A stretch of DNA of 6,760 bases from Desulfobacteraceae bacterium (GCA_030642545.1 DAOWNP010000136.1:1-6760), one strand, 5' to 3'. Positions 1-6,579 are shown, counted from the first letter of the stretch. Notes: generated by a model from the sequence alone, not told the origin. Made by a program: numbers and translations.

Positions 1-10
1 GATTTGGTGC

Positions 11-46
11 AAGAAAAAGATTTTTTTAGAATTCTTTTTCTTTTTT
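11..46 (+). terminator. Possible AT-rich terminator hairpin of an upstream gene
   Basis: AAGAAAAAGA (11-20) is perfectly complementary to TCTTTTTCTT (33-42), with a 12-nt loop, and is followed by TTTT. A second small palindrome, AGCTTA/TAAGCT (47-52 and 57-62, 4-nt loop), follows directly. The stem has only two G-C pairs, so it would be a weak terminator. The gene it might serve lies outside the window, so this is a tentative reading. Confidence 0.3.
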
Positions 47-72
47 AGCTTATTCTTAAGCTGATAAATGCC

Positions 73-101
73 TTGACTCGTAGTATTCTTTTTGATATTT
101 T
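73..101 (+). promoter_or_regulatory. Candidate sigma-70 promoter for the SDR gene
   Basis: TTGACT (73-78) resembles a -35 box. It is followed after 17 nt by TATTTT (96-101), a partial -10 box that is preceded by TG at 93-94 (extended -10 style). Transcription from here would give a leader of about 240 nt containing the 244-331 palindrome. In DNA this AT-rich such matches arise by chance, so confidence is low. Confidence 0.33.
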
Positions 102-243
102 TTCAGAAATAATCAAAATTTATAAAATAAAACTCAAATTTAATTTTAAATCTATTTTATGAAGGCAAGAACAAATGTTTCAGATTTCTGCTTTTATTTG
201 ATATTTTTTTATAACGCTCATGCCCTGACAGGCACAACAAAAC

Positions 244-331
244 ATGAAAATGAAATAACGCTTAATGGTAAATTATAAATTAGTAGAATTCCTTAATTCA
301 TAATTTACCATTCATAATTCATCATTTTCAT
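244..331. repeat. 88-bp nested palindrome just upstream of the SDR ribosome binding site
   Basis: The inner arms, 264-282 and 294-312, pair over 19 bp with one mismatch (A277/C299) around an 11-nt loop. The outer arms, ATGAAAATGA (244-253) and TCATTTTCAT (322-331), pair perfectly over 10 bp. The two stems are separated by near-symmetric internal loops of 10 and 9 nt. The right half also contains an imperfect 14-bp tandem repeat built on TTCATAATT (297-305 and 311-319). The palindrome ends 4 nt before the AAGGAG that serves the downstream ATG. It may be a small dispersed palindromic element, a leader hairpin affecting translation, or both. Confidence 0.75.
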
Positions 332-349
332 ATAAAAGGAGAATGTATA

Positions 350-1117
350 ATGCAAATTAATGAGATTGTAGCAGTTGTTTCAGGTGGAGCTTCCGGTTTA
401 GGCGAAGCTGCATGCAGGCAGATTGTAAAAGATGGCGGTAAGGTCGTGATACTTGATCTGTCAGAAGAAAAAGGGGGCAAGCTTGCTAAGGAATTAGGCG
501 ATTCTGCATTATTTTATAAAACAGATGTGTCAGATACTATAAATGTTGAAGCAGCAGTTGATGCAGCTTGCAGTCATTTTGGTATTGTTAATGCTGCTAT
601 AAGTTGTGCTGGTGTTCCAATTGCAAGTAAAGTTATTACAAAAAAAGGCCCGTTGTCCATGAGTTTGTTTAATAAAGTTATTCAAATAAATTTAATTGGA
701 ACAATGAATATAATTAGATCAGCAGCAGAAAAGATGCTTGATAATACTCCCAATGAAGATGGAGAAAAAGGTGTAATTATTAATACCTCATCTGGTGCGG
801 CATATGAAGGTCAGATAGGCCAGGCAGCTTATAGTGCGTCAAAAGCTGCTATTGTCGGCATGACTCTTCCAATAGCAAGAGAATTTGCTGAATATGGTAT
901 AAGAATTATGAGTATTGCTCCAGGTTTGTTTGAAACTCCTATGCTTACCGGTTTTCCTGAAAAAGTTCAAAAAGCATTGATTTCAACTATACCATTTCCT
1001 AAAAGAATGGGAAAAGCATCTGAATATGCAATGCTATGTAAGCAAATAATAGAAAATCCTATGTTAAATGGCAGGACGATAAGGCTTGATGCAGCATATA
1101 CCATGAATGCTAAATAG
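350..1117 (+). CDS. Short-chain dehydrogenase, HSD10-like 3-hydroxyacyl-CoA dehydrogenase
   Basis: This 255-residue protein is a classical SDR. The N-terminal Rossmann motif is S11-G-G-x-x-G16-L-G18, and an Asp at position 36 after the second strand indicates NAD rather than NADP. D59, a CAG variant of the NAG motif (86-88) and N114 follow. The catalytic residues are S148, Y161 and K165, in the YSASK context. The segments IINTSS, EGQIGQAAYSASKAAIVGMT, APGLFETPML and IIENPMLNGRTIRLD closely match 17-beta-HSD type 10 (2-methyl-3-hydroxybutyryl-CoA dehydrogenase), whose human form is about 261 residues. The expected reaction is NAD-dependent oxidation of short-chain 3-hydroxyacyl-CoA in isoleucine or fatty acid breakdown, in the cytoplasm. 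The start is supported by AAGGAG (336-341), 8 nt before the ATG. No other acyl-CoA gene is adjacent, so the in vivo substrate is open; family assignment is firm. Confidence 0.93.
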   Translation: MQINEIVAVVSGGASGLGEAACRQIVKDGGKVVILDLSEEKGGKLAKELGDSALFYKTDVSDTINVEAAVDAACSHFGIVNAAISCAGVPIASKVITKKGPLSMSLFNKVIQINLIGTMNIIRSAAEKMLDNTPNEDGEKGVIINTSSGAAYEGQIGQAAYSASKAAIVGMTLPIAREFAEYGIRIMSIAPGLFETPMLTGFPEKVQKALISTIPFPKRMGKASEYAMLCKQIIENPMLNGRTIRLDAAYTMNAK

Positions 1118-1132
1118 AGTTTTATAAAAATT

Positions 1133-1181
1133 TTAAGAACAAAAGGTGATATGATTCGTAGCTATTTTTTTTTGTTCTTAA
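1133..1181 (+). terminator. 12-bp inverted repeat after the SDR gene, possible terminator
   Basis: TTAAGAACAAAA (1133-1144) and TTTTGTTCTTAA (1170-1181) are perfect complements, separated by a 25-nt loop that ends in a run of nine T (1165-1173). The structure begins 15 nt after the stop codon of the dehydrogenase, which is where a terminator would be expected. The stem is AT-rich and the T run lies inside the structure rather than after it, so it is not a canonical intrinsic terminator. Confidence 0.35.
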
Positions 1182-1218
1182 TAGCAGTAATTTTTGGATT
1201 TAATTTTGGACATACATT

Positions 1219-1296
1219 TAAGCTATAATAAAATTTGAAAATGCCGGAACTTGTTTTGCTCAAACAACGGGATTTTTCAAATTTTATCATAGCTTA
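1219..1296. repeat. 78-nt nearly continuous hairpin
   Basis: The arms 1219-1241 and 1274-1296 are complementary over 23 positions with one mismatch (A1227/C1288, which would be a G-U pair in a minus-strand transcript). Pairing continues inward through T1242-A1272, CCG/CGG (1244-1246 and 1268-1270), a 4-nt bulge, then TTGTTT/AAACAA (1251-1256 and 1262-1267) closing a TGCTC loop. About 32 bp form in total. No T run follows on either strand, so it is not a standard terminator. Loose GACAT direct repeats (1209-1213 and 1303-1307) lie outside it. It could be a palindromic repeat unit or a small structured RNA. Confidence 0.75.
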
Positions 1297-1582
1297 TGCT
1301 TTGACATCTGATGGTCGATGTTATAACCAACCCCCAACTTTTCTTGCAGAAATATATGAATCTTGACTTTATTAAATAATAGTGTTAATTTAATCAGAAA
1401 TAGAGGATTAAATTGATTCAGTGTGAAAAGTATATTTAAAAACCAATGTAAATTTATGTTATTTTTCACATTACACATCCCCAGTGTAGTTTGGAACATA
1501 CAGAACTTTGCAGGTAAGCTCTGCTTTATTAGATTAATGTTGAATTTACATTAATTTTGGTTAAGCTGAAATAGTTATCTTT

Positions 1583-1622
1583 ATTACTCAATTACTCAAA
1601 TATTTAATTATTCAACTAATTA
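1583..1622. repeat. Degenerate 8-bp tandem repeat
   Basis: Five consecutive octamers can be read: ATTACTCA, ATTACTCA, AATATTTA, ATTATTCA and ACTAATTA. The first two are identical and the others have drifted. The last units form the left copy of the 19-bp direct repeat that flanks the neighbouring MITE-like element, so the element appears to sit at the right edge of this array. Confidence 0.5.
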
Positions 1623-1859
1623 CAGACCTCGTAAAATTGGCCATTTTTAAGAGCATAAATTAGACAATATGTTCGGCGGTTTTTGCATGCAATTCAACAT
1701 ATTGGCACAATGCCTTTTTTAAAGTACTATACATAGGGATGTAGGTAATTTTTGAACTTGTAAATGTCCAAAAAATGCCCAACTGACTGATTTGACACTA
1801 TTATAGTTACGAATTCGATGTTTGAGATACGAGGTCTGAATTAATTATTCAACTAATTA
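1604..1859. mobile_element. MITE-like element (1623-1838) between 19-bp direct repeats
   Basis: Perfect 11-bp terminal inverted repeats, CAGACCTCGTA (1623-1633) and TACGAGGTCTG (1828-1838), bound a 216-bp segment with no ORF. The segment is flanked by perfect 19-bp direct repeats, TTAATTATTCAACTAATTA (1604-1622 and 1841-1859); the right copy is offset from the TIR by AA. Inside, 1637-1648 and 1771-1782 are complementary at 11 of 12 positions. CAATATGTT (1665-1673) pairs perfectly with AACATATTG (1696-1704), and GGCA/TGCC (1704-1707 and 1711-1714) is followed by six T. This is the structure of a non-autonomous transposable element with an unusually long target duplication, or of an insertion into a pre-existing repeat. 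No family is assigned. Confidence 0.72.
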
Positions 1860-1913
1860 AAATCAGAAATATTTTTTTTTAGAGTTGTTGCTGTTTGATT
1901 TTGGTATGTTTAT

Positions 1914-1994
1914 ATGAAAGTCTTTTTTAATACTGTTATCTCAATATATTACAAAAGGTAAAAAAATCATTTACCTTTGACTATAGACTTTCAT
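1914..1994. repeat. Nested inverted repeats upstream of the FIST gene
   Basis: ATGAAAGTCT (1914-1923) pairs with AGACTTTCAT (1985-1994). The 61-nt interval contains a perfect 9-bp hairpin, AAAGGTAAA/TTTACCTTT (1954-1962 and 1970-1978), with a 7-nt loop. The whole lies about 100 nt before the FIST start codon. It could be a structured 5' leader, a regulator-binding region or a terminator of upstream transcription; no T run follows the outer stem, so the role is undecided. Confidence 0.55.
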
Positions 1995-2094
1995 CCTTTG
2001 TTGTGCTTATCTGAGCATGGACGTTCTTAAGATATGTTTTATGTGTAATTATAGTTTATATTCAGATTTTTAAAATTATTTAAGAGAAATACTT

Positions 2095-3216
2095 ATGATA
2101 ATAAATATTGAAAGAACAGGAACGGTAAAAGGGCTTGAAAGGCTAATAGAAAATACTATTTTTGTATCTGGTGTAAAATCTTTGATAATATTATCATGTG
2201 CCGGTAATAATTTTATTCCTGAAAATACAGATAAAATTTTAAAAAAAGTACAAATACCTTTAACAGGAGGTATTTTTGTTGCTCTGATTTACAAAAATGA
2301 AAAGATTGATAAGGGAAGTATAGTAATAGGGGTGTTTAAGGAATTAAATTTTATAACTATACCTTTTTTGAGTAGTGATGATGTGGATTATAATGTGTTG
2401 TTAGATGAGAAGATATCTGATCAGGATGATTTTAAAACAATGTTTATTCTTGTTGATGGATATTCAAAAAGAATATCTGCTTTTATAGATAGTCTTTATA
2501 ATGTTATTGGGTCTGATATTAATTATCTCGGGGCAGGAGCCGGATCATTGAGCTTTAAGCAGGCTCCATGTTTGTTTACAAATAAAGGGCTGGTTTCAGA
2601 TTGTTCTGTTATATGTGGTTTGTGTGTAAAAAGCAGTATTGGAGTTTCACATGGATGGAAACCGATAAGTATACCATATACAATTACTGAATCAGAGGGT
2701 AATGTACTAAGGAGTCTTAACTGGAAGCCGGCATTTGAAGTTTATCGGGATTTTATCAGGCAATATTCAAACATGTCTCTTGTAAAAGAGGACTTTTATA
2801 GTATAGCCAAATTATTTCCTTTTGGAATATCAAGGCTTGATACAGAATGGATCGTTAGAGATCCCATGGCAGTATCGGATGACAACTCAATTGTGTGTGT
2901 TGGTGAGGTTCCTGAAGGTTCACATGTTCATATCCTTACAGCAGATAAATTTTCATTAATTAAAGCAGCAGAAAATGCATTGGTCTGTAGTAAAGAAAAC
3001 TTAAGTAATAATTTAAATAAGCAGATAAGAATCGTAATAGATTGTATTTCCCGTGTTTTTTTTCTTGGTGAAAATTTTATAAAAGAGATTGAGATTATTT
3101 ATGAAGAGGGTGTTCCTGTGATTGGAGCATGTACTTTAGGGGAACTTGCCAATGGTGGTAACCGTTATCTTGAATTTTATAACAAGACGATAGTTATTGC
3201 AACTTTAGAGATTTAA
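2095..3216 (+). CDS. FIST domain sensory protein (FIST_N + FIST_C), NosP-like
   Basis: The 373 residues are covered by a FIST_N region (roughly 20-210) and a FIST_C region (roughly 215-365), the usual size and layout. Recognisable family segments are GAGAGS (146-151) followed by PCLF (158-161), HGWKPIS (186-192), the FPFGI and RDPM stretches (241-245, 255-258), CVGEVPEGS (268-276), DCISR (316-320), GACTLGEL (344-351) and FYNKT (361-365). There is no signal peptide or membrane segment, so it should be cytoplasmic. FIST proteins are small-ligand sensors; the NosP subgroup binds heme and nitric oxide and is often encoded beside histidine kinases or c-di-GMP enzymes. The ATG follows only a weak AAGAGA site, and an in-frame stop at 2071-2073 excludes a longer form. 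The stop codon overlaps the ribosome binding site of the next gene. Family assignment is firm; ligand is inference. Confidence 0.9.
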   Translation: MIINIERTGTVKGLERLIENTIFVSGVKSLIILSCAGNNFIPENTDKILKKVQIPLTGGIFVALIYKNEKIDKGSIVIGVFKELNFITIPFLSSDDVDYNVLLDEKISDQDDFKTMFILVDGYSKRISAFIDSLYNVIGSDINYLGAGAGSLSFKQAPCLFTNKGLVSDCSVICGLCVKSSIGVSHGWKPISIPYTITESEGNVLRSLNWKPAFEVYRDFIRQYSNMSLVKEDFYSIAKLFPFGISRLDTEWIVRDPMAVSDDNSIVCVGEVPEGSHVHILTADKFSLIKAAENALVCSKENLSNNLNKQIRIVIDCISRVFFLGENFIKEIEIIYEEGVPVIGACTLGELANGGNRYLEFYNKTIVIATLEI

Positions 3217-3226
3217 GGGGACAATA

Positions 3227-4297
3227 GTGGACAATAATTTGATTCTGACTCAGATGTCAATGGAAAAAAGCCTGATCCAGACTCAGGTGTTTTATGAAAT
3301 TTCTATGTCCATTGGTATGTCTCTTGATCTTGGGTGTATGTTGAAGGAGAGTCTTACAATATATTTAAAGAAACTTAACTGCTTGTCATGTATTGTGCTT
3401 AAAGAAGATAAAAACTTGTTACAGCCATCATATACCCCTGTTTTTTCTATACCTCGTAATCCATTAAAAGATAAAACCAGTATTCTTGCATTGGAATTGA
3501 TTAATAATCATACAAAAAAAGATTTTAAAAATTTTATGAATCTGCTTCCTGTAAAGGGATCTGGTGAAATTGGGAAATTTTATTATATTATGAATTTACC
3601 TGGCTTTGGATTACTTGTTTTAATAAAGGGGCGGGAGAAATTTGATTATTCTGTTATTAAGTCTTTGAAACGATTGAATAGAAAACTGGCAAACGCTTGT
3701 ATTTCTTGTATTTATAATGATAATATGCTGGCTGTAAATAAAAAATTGGGAGCTATTTTAAATGGAACTGTATTGGCAATTGATTCTATAATTGCCAAAA
3801 AAGATCCGTATACAGCAGGACATGGAAGGCGTGTTACTGAGTTTGCATGCGCTATTGCCATGAAAATGGGTCTTTCTCAGGAAAAAATTGATACAATAAG
3901 GATTGCAGGGCTTCTTCATGATATAGGTAAAATATCTGTACCTGTAGAAATTCTCACAAAGCCTGGAGGTTTATCTGAAGCTGAGTTTTCAATTATTAAA
4001 ACGCATCCTCAAACAGGTTACGAAATTTTAAAAGAGATTGATTTCTATGGACCTGTAGCTCAGATAGTATATCAGCATCATGAAAGAATTGATGGTTCAG
4101 GGTATCCTAATGGACTGTCTGGAGATGATATTTTATTAGAAACAAAAATTATATCAGTAGCAGATGTGGTTGAAGCAATCTCATCTCACAGACCTTATCG
4201 TCCATCTCTTGGTATTGATTTTGCGATTAAAGAAATAACAGATAATTCTGGGAAATTATATGATTCTGATGTTGTTAATGCATATCTTGCACAATAG
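3227..4297 (+). CDS. HD-GYP cyclic-di-GMP phosphodiesterase with N-terminal GAF-like domain
   Basis: This 356-residue protein hydrolyses c-di-GMP by family. Residues about 17-165 look like a divergent GAF-type sensor, and 180-356 form the HD-GYP domain. The metal and active-site residues are present: H199 (in DPYTAGH), H231-D232 and K235 (HDIGK), H260, H284-H285, and D313 in VAD. The signature HHExxDGxGYP is intact at 284-294. A RPYRP segment (322-326) follows, as is usual. No receiver domain or membrane segment is seen. Translation starts at GTG 3227, 10 nt after the FIST stop; AAGGGG (3215-3220) overlaps that stop and lies 6 nt before the GTG, pointing to co-transcription and coupled translation. 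The next in-frame ATG (3254) lacks such a site. The HD-GYP call is firm and the GAF call moderate. Control by the FIST partner is inferred from the operon. Confidence 0.92.
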   Translation: MDNNLILTQMSMEKSLIQTQVFYEISMSIGMSLDLGCMLKESLTIYLKKLNCLSCIVLKEDKNLLQPSYTPVFSIPRNPLKDKTSILALELINNHTKKDFKNFMNLLPVKGSGEIGKFYYIMNLPGFGLLVLIKGREKFDYSVIKSLKRLNRKLANACISCIYNDNMLAVNKKLGAILNGTVLAIDSIIAKKDPYTAGHGRRVTEFACAIAMKMGLSQEKIDTIRIAGLLHDIGKISVPVEILTKPGGLSEAEFSIIKTHPQTGYEILKEIDFYGPVAQIVYQHHERIDGSGYPNGLSGDDILLETKIISVADVVEAISSHRPYRPSLGIDFAIKEITDNSGKLYDSDVVNAYLAQ

Positions 4298-4368
4298 TTT
4301 CATTTTAATAACAAAAGAGTTACCTCAACTGTATACATATCACATCTTCTACGAGTCATATTCGTTTT

Positions 4369-4590
4369 ATCTCAAATCATAAAAGTCAGTAGTGTCCGGT
4401 TAGGAAATTGTGGAAAACAAATAAACTTTCCTTATGCAAAATTCTAATTAGATACTACTGCATAAAAGTATTGAAATAACTTGAATAGTATAGGAATTTC
4501 CATTTTATTATCAATAATATCAATATGTTAAAAAGAGTTCACCCAGAGGGTGTTAATTTGTTTGTTTTCTCAACTTTTATGATCTGAGAT
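4369..4590. mobile_element. 222-bp TIR-bounded non-coding element between convergent genes
   Basis: The terminal arms 4369-4386 and 4573-4590 are inverted repeats matching at 17 of 18 positions (ATCTCAAATCATAAAAGT on the left; mismatch A4375/C4584). The interior has no ORF. The left arm is followed by AGTGTCCGGTTAGGAAATTG (4390-4409), which resembles the terminal repeat style of some bacterial insertion sequences, but its complement is absent from the window. I see no clear target-site duplication. The right end lies 6 bp before the stop codon of the 660-residue gene. A MITE or an insertion-sequence remnant is likely; the alternative is a long-range paired terminator region for the two convergent genes. 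Confidence 0.5.
4530..4552 (-). terminator. Possible terminator for the 660-residue gene
   Basis: CACCC (4540-4544) and GGGTG (4548-4552) form a 5-bp GC-rich stem with a 3-nt loop, rare in this AT-rich stretch. Read on the minus strand, the hairpin starts 44 nt after the stop codon and is followed by AACTC and then five T. On the plus strand it is followed by a T-rich but interrupted stretch, so it could also serve the HD-GYP operon weakly. It lies inside the TIR-bounded element. Confidence 0.4.
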
Positions 4591-4596
4591 GGTGTT

Positions 4597-6579
4597 TTAT
4601 AAATTAGATAAATCATCGTTTTGCATGTGCCTGTCGAAGTATTTATTATACATTTTCATCAAAGCAAATGAGGAAGGGGCAGAATAACCAAAAAGTATTG
4701 ATTTGCCCTGATAATCTCCCACAGTACATAAAAGTTCATGTAATTTATCTCCGGGATATTGTAGTTTGGTCTCAGAAAAGTTGAAGATAATTGGTTTTCG
4801 TGCAGTGCTGACTGCTACTTTATCTAAAATATATTGATTTACTTTATCAAATCTTGTATTTATATTGTTTTTGTATGAATGAATTTTTAAATATTTGGAT
4901 AATCCTCTATTGTCTGATACATAAATAACTTTTTTATTGTTTTTATAGCAATTATTTAAGAATCTTATAAATACTTCTATATGAAGCATCTGAAGTTGCT
5001 CGTCATTATTATCTATAATAATTATTACTTCATCACTGTCATCAAAGTGAAACTCTTTTTTTTCAGATGGTAAATAATTATTAACAATAACATCAAATAT
5101 TGTTTGGTTAAAGGCAATTACTACATTATCAGCTTCTGCGAGGTGATTAAAACAGTTGTAAATTTTTTTCCAGAAATGAGGTGCATCAGGGACCAGTTCA
5201 AATAATAGTATATGCAGTTCATCAGGGTTTTTTAATATCAGGTCCTTTAACATGTCATCGCCGTCAATTGGTCCATGACCTAATAAATTATCAAGATTCA
5301 GTATGGGAAATAACTTTTGTTTTTTTATGTTAATATCCTGTTCAAAGTTGCTGGCAATATCATCATTTGCCTTATGCAGCCTTTTTGTGAGCAAATAATG
5401 GTATTGACGTATTTTGTCAATATACTCCTTTGCTGTTTTAATTTTAATTTTGTTTTTAACAAAAATATTCAGATTGTTTTCATCATAAATAGATAAATCT
5501 ATTTTCAGTCTGTTTAATTTCTCTCTAATGTGTTCTAATAAAAATTCTTCATATTTTTTTTTTAAATTGATCTCTTTGTTTATATGAAAATCTCTTAAAA
5601 ACTGTTTTGAATTAATTGTGCCTAATACAATCTCTAATGCACTTATAGCTAATACAGATTTATACATAAGAGAGATTTTATTATAATTATCCGGACCTTC
5701 TTTTTTTTTGAGATGAATTATTTCTTGTTCATAAAAGGATTCAACAATTGTGCTTGATGTTCCTCGTATTTTATTTTTATCAAACATTTTTATGAAAACT
5801 GCATTATCTTTTACAATTACTTTAAGTAAACTTTTTAATTCATTGTTTGCAACTATATTTATATTCAAATCTTTAGGCTCTGAGTTTACCAGAATATCCA
5901 TTTTTTTTTCGGCGGTTAAGAGCTTTGTATAGCATATTTCATAATGATTTCTTTTTTTTATGGAAAAAGAGTCTCTATGTTTATCAATAATAGCCATATC
6001 AGCTATCTGGAATAATCCTTTTGTGCCTTCTGCAATTTTTACCTGCATAGGCATGTTTTTATCTCCAGTAAGCTTAATAAATTCAAAAAATTTACCATTA
6101 ATAAAAAATGGGATAAACATTATTTTATCATTTTTGTTTTCAGTTGTATTAATATGGTCTGATATTTTTTCTAACTTATTATCTTTGATATAACTAAGGT
6201 ATGTTGGGTTTGTACAATTACTTTCAAAACAGAAAGGTATGGATATATTATCTTGCTGGAAAAGAGCAGCTGTGATCAAGTTGTTAAAATTATCTTTGTA
6301 ATATTTTAAAGATTTAGTTTTAGTAAAAACAGGAAACCGCTCAATTTTTTTTGCATGAAGTACATTGATCAGTCCTTTTTGTGTATTGTTTTTTTGAAGA
6401 TTTTTTGTTTTATAATCAATACTATCGTTTGATTTATTATTATTTAATAAAATATCATAAACAGAGTTTATTGTTTCTTCAATACTTGAAGATTCTATCT
6501 GCATTAAGTTGTGTAGCTTTTCAGTTGTATCATTGCGGAAAAGGTCAAATTTTAACAGTCTGTCAGTTATTTTGCTCAT
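4597..6579 (-). CDS. Hypothetical protein of 660 residues, unrecognised
   Basis: I do not recognise this protein. Translation is well supported: AGGAGA (6587-6592) lies 7 nt before the ATG, and the frame stays open for 1983 bp. The protein is rich in Lys, Asn and Ile, with no signal peptide or clear membrane segment, so it is probably cytoplasmic. Residues 1-70 are helical and polar. About 150-200 is a beta-rich segment (KIMFIPFFINGKFFEFIKL). About 335-425 is strongly charged and probably helical or coiled coil. About 450-635 alternates strands and helices like a Rossmann-type fold (HILLFEL, NVVIAF, EVIIIIDNND at 517-526, KVIYVSDNRG at 550-559, PIIFNF, SILFGYS). No Walker, HD, GGDEF or PilZ signature motif is visible. 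It is convergent with the FIST/HD-GYP operon. Three A9-A10 runs lie in its coding strand. Function unknown. Confidence 0.85.
   Translation of the reverse strand: MSKITDRLLKFDLFRNDTTEKLHNLMQIESSSIEETINSVYDILLNNNKSNDSIDYKTKNLQKNNTQKGLINVLHAKKIERFPVFTKTKSLKYYKDNFNNLITAALFQQDNISIPFCFESNCTNPTYLSYIKDNKLEKISDHINTTENKNDKIMFIPFFINGKFFEFIKLTGDKNMPMQVKIAEGTKGLFQIADMAIIDKHRDSFSIKKRNHYEICYTKLLTAEKKMDILVNSEPKDLNINIVANNELKSLLKVIVKDNAVFIKMFDKNKIRGTSSTIVESFYEQEIIHLKKKEGPDNYNKISLMYKSVLAISALEIVLGTINSKQFLRDFHINKEINLKKKYEEFLLEHIREKLNRLKIDLSIYDENNLNIFVKNKIKIKTAKEYIDKIRQYHYLLTKRLHKANDDIASNFEQDINIKKQKLFPILNLDNLLGHGPIDGDDMLKDLILKNPDELHILLFELVPDAPHFWKKIYNCFNHLAEADNVVIAFNQTIFDVIVNNYLPSEKKEFHFDDSDEVIIIIDNNDEQLQMLHIEVFIRFLNNCYKNNKKVIYVSDNRGLSKYLKIHSYKNNINTRFDKVNQYILDKVAVSTARKPIIFNFSETKLQYPGDKLHELLCTVGDYQGKSILFGYSAPSSFALMKMYNKYFDRHMQNDDLSNL

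Larger units (their letters stand above)
1118..2094. other. 977-bp intergenic region with no convincing gene
   Basis: All frames are broken, and no ORF here has a ribosome binding site together with plausible protein composition. Besides the elements listed separately, smaller inverted repeats are visible: TGTGAAAA (1422-1429) with TTTTCACA (1463-1470); AATTTAATC (1387-1395) with GATTAAATT (1406-1414); and TTAATGT (1534-1540) with ACATTAA (1548-1554), the last followed by TTTT. The region looks like a landing zone for small palindromic elements. No tRNA, rRNA or recognised riboswitch is apparent. Confidence 0.7.

Noticed and set aside
1287..1499. 70-residue ORF on the minus strand in the 1118-2094 gap
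   Set aside because: It has no ribosome binding site before its ATG, its end overlaps the right arm of the 78-nt hairpin, and its composition (Leu, Asn, Phe and Lys rich) is what chance ORFs in AT-rich DNA look like.
1703..1720. TGGCAC-like sequence as a sigma-54 promoter
   Set aside because: The -24 half matches, but the required TTGC at the -12 position is replaced by a T run; the motif is better explained as part of a small hairpin in the MITE-like element.
1583..1859. Octamer repeats and flanking 19-mers as a CRISPR-like array
   Set aside because: Units are 8 bp and contiguous without spacers, and the 19-mer occurs only twice around a TIR-bounded insert; no cas gene is present.
1977..2012. 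TTGACT at 1977-1982 as -35 box of the FIST operon
   Set aside because: No acceptable -10 box lies 15-19 nt downstream; the nearest (TTATCT, 2007-2012) is 24 nt away.
5930..6130. PilZ-type c-di-GMP binding domain in the orphan protein, suggested by its neighbouring HD-GYP gene
   Set aside because: The beta-rich segment at residues 150-200 lacks the RxxxR and D/NxSxxG motifs needed to support that call.
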